From Pseudovirgaria hyperparasitica (lineage: Eukaryota; Ascomycota; Dothideomycetes; Acrospermales; Acrospermaceae): DNA of 64,000 nucleotides. Below, piece by piece: positions 23,065-34,703 of this stretch (within the stretch, counting starts at the first letter, position 1; each line of letters opens with the position of its first letter). The translations under genes and the position numbers were made by a program. The notes beneath the pieces are model-generated. The model was not told the DNA's origin and made no database searches. It saw only the letters and a program-made list of their open reading frames with translations. The DNA is taken from assembly GCF_010093815.1 (NCBI RefSeq), contig NW_022985560.1, positions 493,501 through 557,500 of the forward strand, in the 5' to 3' direction.

Positions 23065-24318
23065 GTAGTAGAATATATATCCCAAAGGGTTTTGGGGGAT
23101 ATTTCCAACTTTCCAAGTCTACTATTATTCTTTGGAGGGGCAAAGCTCATGTTGATGAAGGTGTGATAGTACAGGAAGGGACAGGCTGTGGACTGGAGTC
23201 TCATAGACCGTGTCATTTTGAATAGGATCTAACCAGAATAACGCATCGCCCATGCCAAATTAAATAGAATAGGCTGCAATGTGATACGACGGTTCACTTG
23301 TGTGAGCGGGAAACGAATACTTCCTAGATAACAATGTTGAATGCCGCACACACAAACAAGGAACAAAAGGTTCACAAGTATAGGACAAACAAGAGTATAA
23401 CGAACACGAGATAAATGATTCTATCTGGCGAAGATAGCGATTCGTTGAGTATGCAGGTATTTGAGTCCAAGATATGCAACATTGTGGATGCGGCCCTAAG
23501 TCTGGAGCGGGAGGTTACCGTATCGGGATGTGAATAGAAGAGGCGTCGTCCCGAACGGGGTTTGAATAGTAAATGAATGTCGACCAGGGTCGGGAGACGA
23601 CCCGTCCGTACCGTCAAGCTTTTGGAGATAGTCGTACGACCACATGGTCTTTTCTATTAAGAGTCAGATTTGTGTTTGGGTAGAGGCTCCATGAAATTCT
23701 ATGTCAATGGATCGACAACATAGCTGGGCGTGAAAAGCTTGTGGCGACCTTGGTGAGCCATATTACGCGGTTTGAAGACTACAGCGCAAGTGCATGACTG
23801 ACCCAGAAATGTGTTAGCAAAATGCAGTGGCGTTAAGCTTCTCGTCCGGTTTTGTGAGTTGTGAAGTTGTGAGTGAGAGTTCCATGTATGTGTGCCTGGC
23901 GTGACTCGGAGAAGACGAAAGTGTGAGGCCCCGAGCAAGTCGGCCTTACAAGGCATCAAGATATCAAGATATTAAGGCACCGAGGCACCACCCTCCAAAT
24001 CCCTGATGTCGATCACTCCTGGCCGGGAATTGCGGGATTGGGCTGGAAGATTATCACATGCGCGGAAGCTTCAACTAACCACTCGCACGAATCTACGCAT
24101 CTGTATCTGCATTTCTCCTGCATTTCAGCTGCAAATGATTGACAGCCACCGTCCGGATGGCAGCGTCAACCATATCCTCGCGCTTTCCGCTGCGCTTCTG
24201 TTCTTTGTTCTCTTCGATACCTCAAGACGCCGTGGATAGCTCACCATCGCGGGCGGGCACCTAAGCAGTTAGTTTCACCTCGACGTCATCCATCTGTAAA
24301 CATCGGACTGCTCAACTC
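23065..24318. promoter_or_regulatory. Divergent intergenic region between STE3 and the membrane protein gene
   Basis: About 1250 bp between two divergent genes. It includes a row of 8-bp units at 23950-23989 (listed separately). The minus-strand frame 23372-23617 has a hydrophobic end but no splice partner and is probably chance. No gene is supported. Confidence 0.4.
23950..23989. repeat. Five consecutive 8-bp units related to AAGGCATC
   Basis: The row reads aaggcatc, aagatatc, aagatatt, aaggcacc, gaggcacc without spacing. The same unit AAGGCATC recurs in two triplets at 52762-52822. This row lies about 330 bp upstream of the ATG at 24319. Confidence 0.7.
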
Positions 24319-25821
24319 ATGTTTCAAGCTCTGTCGACGACCATCATCATGGGAGACCGCACTGCCTCTCCTCCTCTCGAGATGCGTCGCAGCACCTCCA
24401 CTCCGTTTCTACGAGAACAGCGCCAAACGACTCGTGCTGCCACCTTCGCTGAGGGCGTGCGTCCCACCCAACCTCCAGGTCTTACTCGGCGTCGCAGCTC
24501 CCTCTTCTCGTCCTCTTCCTTCGACGATGCTCGTCATTCCATAAAGTCTTCCACCGATGATCTTCTGAGTCCTGGCGCCCTCGAGAAATTGACGTCTGAA
24601 GACACCTCGCATTGGCACTCGGTGCCTCTGGTGTTTGCCATTCTTCCAGCCGTCGGAGGTCTGCTGTTCAACAATGGCAGCTCAGTTGTCACAGATATAC
24701 TGCTACTTGGCTTGAGCACCATGTTCCTGAACTGGTGCGTGCGCACTCCATGGTAAGTAGGCTGTCCTATTTACGATGAGCATGTATGTCTAACGCTTGT
24801 CAATAGGGACTGGTACAACTCAGCACAGCATGTGCTCATAATATCCAAGCAAATTGATGATGAGCCTTCTGAAACAATTTTTGAAGAGGATAGTGACGCC
24901 GAAGAAAATACTGGTCAAGACCAGAAGCCATCGGACAGTATTCTTACTCCCGCTGCGGAGCCTATTGGTCAACAGAAACAGAAACAGCGGCAGACAGATG
25001 AGCAGAAATATGCGAGTGCTGAGTTGCGGAGAAACGAATTGTTGTCTCTCGCAGCTTGCTTTGCTGGCCCAGTATTAGGCGCCTACCTTTTGCATTACAT
25101 TCGCTCATACCTGACACGCCCATCCGAGGGTTTGGTCTCGAACTACAATCTGACAATCTTTGTACTAGCTGCAGAACTGCGGCCGGTATCGCATCTGATT
25201 AGACTACAGCGTGCTCGTATCATGCATCTCCAGCGCATCGTGCAACGCGAGCCTTCCCCACCTGAGGCGGTTGACAGCCAAGCAGTGCAGGATATCTTGA
25301 TGCGAGTAGAAGCAATCGAGTCTCGTGCTGCGGAACAGGAAACCCGTGACGGGACTGATCTTTCTCAGAAGGATACTCGGGTCACGGAGATAAGTGCGTC
25401 AGTCCGCCAAACCGTGCAACCGCAGCTGGATGCCTTAAATCGCGCTGTTCGCAGATATGAGAAGAGATACACGACTCAGACCATACAAAATGAAGCGCGT
25501 CTCCATGACCTCGAGGTCCGACTCAAAGATGCGCTATCTCTGGCAGCCGCTGCTGCTCGAACCGGGCAGAAGCCGGGTGTCATCGCGAAGCTTCTGCAAT
25601 GGATCAGTAGCTGCTGCTCTTTTTGGATGAATGGTATTTTCAGCATCATCATATACCCATTTCAAGTATTCATGGATCTAGTCGGTGGCATAAAGCACTG
25701 GATAGCACCGACTGGTAGGTCTGAAGTTTCGAGGAAGCGCCCTCTCAATAAAGGGAGCGCCGGCCGGCATGTGTCACCTGGCACGGGTCGCTTACATGCA
25801 TCTCGTGGGCGGCCACGATGA
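24319..25821 (+). CDS. Multi-pass membrane protein with coiled coil, unknown function; join(24319..24752,24807..25821)
   Basis: Two exons (54-nt intron, donor GTAAGT, acceptor CAATAG) give 482 residues. Residues 1-95 are Ser/Arg-rich and disordered. Two hydrophobic helices follow (SVPLVFAILPAVGGLLF and VTDILLLGLSTMFLNWCV), then TPWDWYNSAQHV across the splice and an acidic, Gln-rich linker. A second hydrophobic region (ELLSLAACFAGPVLGAYLLH and YNLTIFVLAAELRP) leads to a basic helix (LIRLQRARIMHLQRIVQRE). Residues about 290-395 are predicted coiled coil (heptad-like, with RVEAIESRAAEQETR, LDALNRAVRRYEKRY, ARLHDLEVRLKDALS). A third hydrophobic stretch (WISSCCSFWMNGIFSIIIYP) precedes a basic tail. 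I do not recognise a named family. The layout suggests an organelle membrane or tethering role, which is inference. An alternative start is MGDRTAS at 24349. Confidence 0.72.
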
Positions 25822-27083
25822 ACCTTTAGTATGTGCGGCTGTGAAGCAAATAATGCCCAAAGCAAGCCGATGAGTTTATGCCGCAGCATTTGAAACGTCC
25901 AGATCTTACCCATCAAGCCTCGTCCATTTGGCTCGAGCGCTCCAATTATCTGAGATGGTAGAGTTGTCCGTGAGATTTAAGCGTGCAATACTGGACTACG
26001 TTAAAGATCGTTATGGTCTAGCACACCAATCCGTTTCTCAGTATGTCGTCCGTTTGTTCGCATGCCTCAGACTATCGTAATTTGATCGTTCACTATGCCC
26101 GAGAGGTTGGCTGTTGAAGACAATGCACCTCATCATCGAAAATAATTGATATCAGCGATTGAATTTCCCTCTAAAAGCGCTCGATGACCCTTCGATGCTC
26201 TATCTGAGTTCGTTCAAGCAAGGACCAAGTCTTCAGATGTAGAGGCATCATGATGTTCGTGTACAAGGCGATATATGGGCCTCCAATAGCGAAGAGACCT
26301 AAGATTAACACTTCAAATGACTCGTTGACCAGTTGTCGTCGAGAATGGAACTCGTCGGCTACAGGCCTGCATATAAAGGACCATGTATTGCAGGTATTCG
26401 GAAGTGTCCTGATACTACGGACGGCCTAGAAACCAAATATGTAGCTGAGCAGCATAATTTGCGCGAACCAAATCTCATGGTCAGGCAAGTGTCTTGGTTT
26501 CTCAAAGGTCCATATGTTAACATATTTCCAGTCTGCTCTGTGGAGCATCCCTAGTGCATAGCACGTAAGGATCCAAACGAGGGCATGAATACTCGGCTCT
26601 TAACCATGACGCAGGCGCGCAGGCGTATCTTTTCTTTTCCGAATACTGCCGTATAATCTAACAAGGCGATAGTGGTAGTCACGTCTACTCTGGTCTCGCG
26701 TGGAGAGTTGGTCTAATTACAATGCAATCTCACTTTACTCTTGCCCTCTCTGTATTTCTCACCCTTGTGGGGACGCCGTGTTCTGCCTTGAGTTTGTTCA
26801 GACACCGGCTTATTCTCTGCATCGAAAATGTGACTATACACTCCCGCGTCGTATGCGTTTGGGACTGAATTTCGCGTTGTGCGTGACGGTCAGAGCTTTC
26901 GCATACCTCCACGTTGGTGCCAGAGCCAGAAGTCGTACACAACATACCTATGAGCCACCTGTTTGCATGAATGGAAAGATATGTACAAGGATATTTAAAG
27001 TGGTGATGCCCTGTTCTCTGCGTACACATAGAAATACAACTTCTCGATAAACCCCTTACTCGCCGCTTGAGCCAAACTTCCAA
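25822..27083. other. Intergenic, no gene seen
   Basis: About 1.26 kb between two convergent genes. Open frames at 26333-26554 and 26700-27083 (both strands) are short, have no splice partners and show no motif. The region marks the left border of the unusual minus-strand block. Confidence 0.45.
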
Positions 27084-28849
27084 TTAGGCCGAACGCCTGC
27101 GCTTTCTAGGATGATGTTCTCCTTCACGATATCTGTCTGCCTCAGGATGCCTTTTCCGACCCCAGTTTGTAGCTGGTGGCGAAGATGGAAGTTTGCTCTT
27201 CACATCCGTATATGTCTCATCTTCAATGTCTGTATGTGTTTCGTCCTCCATCTCCGCTTGTTGCTCCTTCGTATATGCTTCTTCATAACTTAATAGTCCC
27301 ATGCCCCGCCTGGCGCATGGAGAACTCGGAAGCTCACTTTCCATCTTTGGCACACCGTTCCCATATTCTCCGATCAGAACACGTCGTTCTTGTACGAACG
27401 AAGTTGGTACAGAGGATTGAAGCACGTAAGAATCTCTTACCGCGGAGTCTTCGTCAGACGAGGGAAAGAAGTCCTCCGTCGGCGGGAAGTTGCGAGGTTC
27501 TTCGTGGGGATGGGTGGCTTGTCTCCGACTATCGTCGATTCGCTTGTAGAAAATGATATCCCGAAACTCCTCGAACTGTTCAATGGTCATACCGACTCCT
27601 CGTCGGGTCGCAACGGCGGGGCCACTACAACTTGGTAATATGTATGATGTCCCTGGCTCATATAGATTCGCCGTATCTCTGTACGATTGAATATCGGCTT
27701 CCGTAACTGAATCGAGCTCAGCCTGAGTGGGTATTATTATCAGATCTTCGTCCCCACCTTGGTATAGTGGCTGCTCGATCGATTCTAATGTTTCAGCCCG
27801 TTCTTCTGGTTGGTTCCGTTCATCCGAGCTGCTCTGTGCCACTAAGATGGTCTCGTCATCCGAGATAGTTTGTTCGTCTGAGAAACTTTGTTCTGTTGGG
27901 ATGTATTGTTGTTCTAGTCCGATTTCAGCCTGCAATTTCCCTTCAACTCCAACCTGATCTTCATCTCCTTGGCCACCTCTGAGTGTTGTCTTGGTCGGGT
28001 TGGGAGCCCAAATGATGCCTTGCAATATAATGTCTCCCTGGCCCTCGCACTCAGTGTTCCTTGCATCGGACATGAGCCATTCATCAAAGTCAAAGTCCGG
28101 GTCTATCTCATTCTCTTGCTCATCACTAACCACCAGATCAACAGGATGATGATAGCCCAAGAGTGTCTGCCAATGAAATTTTTCCGCATCGTTTGACGTG
28201 TACGCTGGATTTTTTGGGGTGCTCATTGCTGAATCTGCTCGCATATCGTCTATTGGATTCAGTTCTGTAAAAATAGGAGCTTGTATAGCCCCCTTTGCCA
28301 AGATTCCGTACTGATCGAGGGCTTGTTGAGGAAACTCGTGCTGCATGGAAACAGAGGAGGGTTCGCCGTTATATTCATTTTCGCTTTGCGGATAGGTAAC
28401 TATTGTGTTCATTGCTGGGAACTCATGCCATTCATTGTAAGTCGCCTCGGCTGCCACTACTGTACCAGCTGTGATCTCCTGTCAATATCAGCGATTCTAT
28501 CAGTATGAGATGGTCGTTATGCACTAACAAGTTCGTCGACATGAGTACTGATGGAATGTTCTGTTTCCCGTGGAGATGTAAGTAGAAAGTGAACGTCCTG
28601 ACCACCTGCAGACCTCAGCGGCGGGCTCGAATAGTATACCGCAGGTAAATGCTTACGCCTTGACATGGTCATATTGTGAGTTGCAAGTGTGTCTGTGACA
28701 TCGACTGAGCAGTCTTCTTGATCTCCATCTGAAGAATATGGGATGTCTCCATCGGGAAGGGCAGTATTGTTGGTTGTGATAGCTGCACCTTCCTCATCAC
28801 TCAGCTCACGAGAAGTATCACGCCAGACTTTTGTTAGAATCGCTCCCAT
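27084..28849 (-). CDS. Acidic, Ser/Glu-rich protein of unknown function; complement(join(27084..28478,28529..28849))
   Basis: Not recognised. Two exons with a 50-nt intron (donor GTTAGT, acceptor TTGACAG) give 571 residues. The protein is acidic almost throughout, with runs such as TEQSFSDEQTISDDETILVA and EDETHTDIEDETYTDVKSK. It ends in a basic, nuclear-localisation-like stretch (GRKRHPEADRYREGEHHPRK). One more ordered segment is visible around GMTIEQFEEFRDIIFYKRID. No membrane segment or signal peptide is seen, so a nuclear disordered protein is inferred. It starts 129 bp downstream of the stop of the next minus-strand gene. It shows no similarity that I can see to the three-member paralogue family beside it. 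Confidence 0.6.
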
Positions 28850-28978
28850 AGCTCGAATTCTTTTTTTCTCTTTAATATCTTCAATTTCAGCTAGAAGAAC
28901 TATTTATACAGTATCATGTTATGCTCCAAAAACGATGCTTAAGTATGACGAAATTTCGTTGCTATTGTTTTCACCGCT

Positions 28979-31791
28979 TCAAAGCGCATGACCCTCATTC
29001 ACAGAACCATCGAAGCGGTCCTCATCAGCTTCATTGTCACCATAGTTTTGGAACTCTTGAGCATATTCTTCATCTCCGTCATCTCGTTCATACTCACCAA
29101 AGTTCTTCCGTTCGTTGTTTTGTTGGTTCTCCGCGTTATCAAGGTCTTGGACATCTTTGATCGTTCTCTTCCTCTTCCCGCCATCTTCTTGTTCCTCAGT
29201 ATGGTGTGTATGTGCTCTATAGAAGAACTCAAGCTTTGGAAGGTTTTCGTATCTTCTGATGACCTCGAGTAGCTGTGGCTGGAGGCTGACATCGACGTCA
29301 AGCCAGCCGAGATGTTTGTGCTGCTGCTTGTATGGATTGATTCCGTCAAAGTAAAGTTTCTTCAGTGCATCGTAGTCGCTTTTTCTCGGAATTTTTCGTC
29401 TCAATGCAAGCAGCGCTTGGTACATTCTTTCATCCACGCCAAGCGACACATCGAGACTGTACGATATAGAAGTGCGCTTAGCATCGTCGATCTGCGCTAT
29501 TATCCATTTATCTTCTTTCTCAGGATTATTCTCCGTTGCATTTTCGTCAAGAAGTAAGTTCCAGCAAACTCCGAGCAAGATCTGGAATGGATGGAGAGTT
29601 CCAGTCTTGAGCGCTTTCTGCAGCTCTTCCCCAGCTTTTTTAGTCATAGACCCTTTCTTTGAAGAGGATATCCGGCCGCATATATTTCTGAACCGCTGCG
29701 CTCGCATACTCAGTGCATTCCTGTCCATGTCGAACATTCTCTTGACCCAGACCTTCTCTGCTTGGTCCCACTCTCGCTGTGTATAGTTTGTCCGAAGGAT
29801 ATTGTCGCCATTCCTGTCCTTCCGAATCTCATACTTGTGGTCTCTTTCATAGAACACGAATTGTTCGTTTCTGGGTAGGGTACGTACGATGATGTCGTGC
29901 AGTTGAGCTCCTTTCGCCAACCAGTAGTCGATCAACCACTTCTCTACCTTGCGGCTAATTCGGAGGGGAAGAAATGGGACATCTGTTAGCGGGACACCCC
30001 GAGGACCTATAATGGGATTTCCTCTGGAATCCAGGAGATCAGAAGATCTGCTCTTGCTCTGATGCTCACAGCAGATGACGCCGAGTAAGGGGGGTAGGTT
30101 CTCGTCTGAATATTGGAACGAGTCGGTACTGAACGAAGTAAAGTCCTCCTCACCGTCGAAGCGTTTGCCTTGCTCTGTCTCGCGCTTTCGGTGCCTGCGG
30201 AAACGTTTACTGAGCTTGATTGAGGGCGTCGTGTCGTCGATGTATATGTTGACGGCCCCATCGTAATCAGTTCCTCCACCTCTCTGAGGAATTCTAGCTG
30301 CCTGTCCAATAGTAATCTGCTCAGGGCCTTGTTTGAGCACACTTGCCTTAGATGGGCCCACCGGAATGGTCCGCGGCTTGCCCATGATGCTATGTTGTGA
30401 TTGGATGGGGACTAGCTTTGAATTCTTCATTTTCTTAAGAGACTTGAATGCGTTATTTGTCATCGAGGGTGGTATTTCCATTGAATAATCCGTTAGTCCT
30501 GCCTTATAGCTTGGCATTTCGGTTTTTTGACGTTTGGGAGTTCTGGTCTCTGACATAGATGGCTGGTTGATGTCGCGGCCTTGACTCAGTGCAGTGATTG
30601 GCGCCGTAGGTCTGGTCCATTGTCCATACGCTGATGTTGGTAGCGGTTGTGGAGAACTATATGTCCCGTAATGCCAATTTTGCTGATACTCAGTGTTATT
30701 CAAGGATGGGCTGTTGAATGTGAGGTTACCTCCCACCCCGTATTGAGATATGGGGTTGGGCCTGGACTGCTCTTTACCCACTCGAAAGGGTTGTGGCGAA
30801 GGAGCTGACTGGAGTGGACTCTGAAGATTTGACGTCGTCGAGACATTCACATAATTATGAACATTGGAGTGCTCGGCAAAGTTCGACAAAGGGAGAGGAT
30901 TTGACATTGAAGATGGCGCTCCCATGTTCATGTTGTTGTTGGATCGCGCTGTGTTGAACCAGTTTTCGTTCTGGTTTACATGCCGAAAGCCACCAGTACT
31001 CATCATGGTGCCACCAAATGTGGTCATGCTCGGCAAACCAAAAAGGTCCATGGTATCTTCAGCCTGGTTAACGGGACCAGGGTAAGTATGGTTTATTTGC
31101 GATGTTTCCGATAATGGTGTCCCTCGCTTCAATAGCATATGGTCCATTGGGTGTGTTACGTTCTTCGAGTCAGATTCAAGCGGCTTCGTATCAGCTCCTG
31201 TGGAATAATAGTCCGGAGTGGAGAATATAGTGTTCCCCTGTGATAGTTGAGCCAGGCCATGTGCGTGTATCAGATTTGGATTTCTATTTCACGTCAGCTT
31301 TCGCACAACTCACTCTTGATATCGTGGATTTATTGAGTATCAATGTAGGTAAACATACTCTGTACGGTTACTGTTCTCCTCCAGTGCTTTGAAGTGTACT
31401 TGTGCTTGCGTCGAAGATCTATTGTTGCATTGCTTAGTCAAATTATAATCGCTAAAACTCCGAAATACTGGAGAGAATGCATCACTCACGTCAAAACATC
31501 TTCTTCTTCTTCTTCTTCGCTCTTGATTCCGGACTGCTCTCCTGCCTGAGAGAGCATCTCACTACTCGGCGTCAGTATCGACCTCTGATGTAGACATAGT
31601 AAGCTTCAGGAAAGAGGCCATACGTACTTTGAGGCATAGCTGTCGTCAAACTCGCCTTTAATTTCTAGATAGTCGTCTTCTTCATATTGTAATTCCTCTG
31701 CCTTTACTCCTTGATCTTTCAACCAGTCATCGAAGTTGAGAGCCGGATATACGCTACGCTCCGTGGGAGTATCCCTTTTCGAAAAATCCAT
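28979..31791 (-). CDS. Member A of a local paralogue family, unknown nuclear-type protein; complement(join(28979..31283,31359..31418,31490..31561,31628..31791))
   Basis: Four exons in phase give about 866 residues. Each of the three introns has good signals (GTACGT, GTGAGT, GTATGT donors). Exon 2 encodes a poly-Glu run (SEEEEEED). Residues about 100-350 are Asn/Gln/Ser/Pro-rich. The shared domain lies at about 490-770: LPPLLGVI, then a GNPIIGPRGVPLTDVPFLPL segment, RISRKVEKWLIDYWLAKGAQ, LHDIIVR, a basic helix (NALSMRAQRFRNICGRIS), TLHPFQILLGVCWNLLLDE, and RMYQALLALRRKIPRKSDYD. The tail is acidic and Asn-rich with a basic patch (GGKRKRTIK). The same blocks occur in the genes at 34704-37773 and 43232-45598. 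The start is uncertain. ATG at 31791 is the first Met of an exon whose frame stays open upstream as far as an AG at about 31902, so an additional 5' exon is possible. The function is unknown; DNA binding would be only a guess from the basic helix. Confidence 0.7.
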
Positions 31792-32742
31792 CGAGACCAG
31801 GGGGTGTGTTCTGTGTTCGTATACCACAGTAACTCCTGTGTCGCTGATGGTGGGAAGGAGTGGTGCTGCTATGTTGATATGTGGGGTTGTGTGCTGTATC
31901 TCTGCAGAAACGAGGGGATAGAATGATCAGAGAAGTGTCGCGCCGGAAGAGCGTGGGGTGCTAAGGTGTGATATGGGAATGTAACTGAGGGATGAGTTGG
32001 GAGAAGAGTGGCAAGGTGCGGTCGTCCCATTTGTATGTCTGCAAAACACATCTATGAGTGAAATGTGCATCCCAGCAAGCGCTGTATCGGTATGATGAAG
32101 GGGCATGTGATGTGTATGTGAGCGACTGCTTACGAAGGATAGAGACGTGCGTTTTGTGAAGATCTGTCATACAGGGTGAAAGCATGCATAGATTTTGGCC
32201 TTTGTATCATTTGACCTCGTGCTTAGTGATAAATGCGTTGTGCGAGCAACAGCATATTTGTACTACCCACTCATCATTCCGCATCACTGTATGCTAGGAA
32301 TACACCCATCTTCTGTATCCAGAACCATGCGATGTTACATTGAGCTATGACTTTTCTGTCAGACCGAGTTTATGATTAGCTTGATCGTTATCAAGGGCTT
32401 AGGGTCAATTTATAGTATCACCATGACGGGTGCTACGAATAAATGTCCGTCGAAATAGCGGCATGCAATACTTTCCATACTCTTCGATCAGAAGGTATAC
32501 ATATGTCTATGAGCAATGCTTTCGCGACATTTAAACCCACTTCAGGGACGCACGTTATTTAATAAACATAGTAAGGAGCAAGTGCTACCATAAACACGAC
32601 CTTGATGGACAAGGACGTTGAGTAAAGACGTGGAGTCTATTCCCTATAGAAGTGACCAAAATGTATGTATCGCGTCTATGGTGCAGACTATGACTTGAAA
32701 AGCTGCCTAGAGAAAGAGAAAGGAAACTACTGTGAAGGGAAA
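31792..32742. other. Intergenic region upstream of family member A
   Basis: About 950 bp. The first 110 bases next to 31791 stay open in the gene's frame (reading HINIAAPLLPTISDTGVTVV) and may be coding if a 5' exon exists near 31960-32190. The remainder shows no gene. Confidence 0.35.
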
Positions 32743-33285
32743 CTAGGACTTTGATGCCTCTGAAGGAGAGTAACCGTAAGGAGAAGTCCCGCATCTGCTC
32801 TCATAGTTTTCACAAAGACTATGCGGAGGGACGATATCTCTGACTTCCGTCCTCTTGAGACAATTCTCGCAAAGGGACATGCAAAGTTTAGTCTTTCCAG
32901 TAGATGGGCACCCTTCACACCTCCAACACGTACTGTTGGTCATCCTCGCAACAGGGGTTTTGTTTTCATTGAGTAAAGGAGGCCAGTACGGGTCCTTGCA
33001 GCCTTCTTTCAGAGCGTTGCTCCAAGTCTGCTTCAGTGGCCGCGAGCTTTGGGAGTTAACTGTGTCATTGATGACGTGAGAGTCTTTTATAGAGGTTTCT
33101 CCCTGGCTTCGTAGATGACCCAGATGCGCCAGTAGCTCTCGAGGTCTGTATGGGTTTGATGCTTCAGAAATTATGTGGCTTTTCCTGGTGTAAATAAGTG
33201 TTCGGGTCTTGGGAGCGTCGGGAGCTGTATGGTCCCTTTTGAGCTCCACTATGCGACGGCGGGCGAAGGGACGTACTGGTGCCAT
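32743..33285 (-). CDS. Cys-rich 180-residue protein, unknown
   Basis: Single-exon frame from ATG 33285 to a stop at 32743. The N-terminus is basic (MAPVRPFARRRIVELKRDH). Near the C-terminus is a compact Cys cluster, CWRCEGCPSTGKTKLCMSLC followed by ENC. This gives the spacing C-x2-C-x2-C-x8-C-x3-C-x2-C, and two further Cys follow (LCENYESRC). The spacing could bind one or two zinc ions but matches no finger I know. The middle is polar (HLRSQGETSIKDSHVIND). There is no signal peptide. The gene lies inside the block of unknown minus-strand genes between family members A and B. An unspliced chance frame is possible, though 180 codons with a clustered Cys pattern argue for a gene. Confidence 0.5.
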   Translation of the reverse strand: MAPVRPFARRRIVELKRDHTAPDAPKTRTLIYTRKSHIISEASNPYRPRELLAHLGHLRSQGETSIKDSHVINDTVNSQSSRPLKQTWSNALKEGCKDPYWPPLLNENKTPVARMTNSTCWRCEGCPSTGKTKLCMSLCENCLKRTEVRDIVPPHSLCENYESRCGTSPYGYSPSEASKS

Positions 33286-34703
33286 AGAATCGATTGAGGG
33301 GGGTCGGAACGTGAGAAATTGAGGTCAAGGAACCGGTAGAATTGCTTTGAGGAGAGATGGGAGCTTCGTGGATCAATGTCGAGAGTTGCTGATTCTGCAA
33401 AAGCTGAGTACTGGATCTGTGTTGTGAATAGCTTTCAGAGTTTGATTCGCTTTAAGTGGCGGAAGAAGTGTAATTTCTTGCTTCTACCAAAGTCCAGAAT
33501 CCAAGATCATGTTCCGTTCGTGGTCCTCGAGCAAAGTTCCCGCCTCATAGTTTCAGCTTTAGATGAAGGGAGAATTCGTCGCTCCTAGTCTGAACGAGGT
33601 CATCAGTGTGGTGAAGACCTTGTTAGGCAGTATCTTTGGCTCTAGCCTAGACATGAGACCATTATTCGAATGTTTCACCATGGTCACTAAAGGTATAATC
33701 CTAGATATCTCGATATAATGAAGGAAACTCACTAGAGTTTGGAATTACTAACGGATGAAGACATAACTCAGACATTAAACTAGAATCATTGTGAGCGGCA
33801 TAGAGTGTTGAAATTGTTATAGTATGCTAACAATGAATTTAGTTTCCACAGTAGCTTTGAATCATGAACCATAAAACCGGCGGAATAGCTAGGTATCTCC
33901 CTTGATACATAGTATAAGAATGAGGAAACAGCGGAGAGAAATATGATGTTATGCTTAATATAGAACAACTCCCTATTCTTGATAAGAGAGGACAGCTGTA
34001 CGCGCACTTAATCCCTGTTTTTATATTTCACTAGATAAGGCAGATCACACATAAGTAGTGCCACTTAAAGCATTCTTTCACCGCCAATTAACGTTAAATG
34101 CATCGATATAGAGCCTGATGTAGTCTGTTCTAGCCTTTTTAGAGGAGATGATAGCGTAGTTATAGATCTAAAAATGGTCTCTCCCAACCATAAAACCAGG
34201 TAGAACACTTGGAAGCACAACTCAATCTCATAGTATTGAGCTAATATCCTTTCTTATTATAAGACTGATTCACAACCCACTACAAGCGGAGTAGCATGAT
34301 AAGAACTCTATATCCGCTGCTTTGGCAGTTTGATACTGGATATATAGTATACTAGGCATTATTGATCTCCGAGACAGTGTTTTATTCGTGTTTTTACTCG
34401 TTATCTAAGCTCCGCTCAATACCCTCGTATCTAAGCTGATGATGAAAACACAATGCATCAGAGGTCACTAAACCTTGTTGTAGCGTATTTGATAGTATTA
34501 ATTTAGCATGGTAGGTATTCCTAAATCATAACATCGTCACTTATGAAGTCAAATAGTGATGTAGTCTAAGAGGTGAAAATAAAGCTACACTTATTATTAA
34601 AAATACACAGAACCAGCGAAAACACAGACAACCACCAGAAGCCCTCCTCTCTACTTTTCGCCTCACGGCTAGTCGAAGAAGCCACCATCCTTGGATCCAT
34701 TGC
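33286..34703. other. AT-rich intergenic region
   Basis: About 1.4 kb. From roughly 33600 on it is TA-rich and lacks credible frames, like the tracts at 18-20 kb and 38-43 kb, suggesting degraded repeat DNA. No element is identifiable. Confidence 0.4.

Noticed and set aside
22453-23085. Upstream extension of STE3 (GYIFYY) from a TTG codon
   Set aside because: No ATG; the first ATG at 23064 is used as start.
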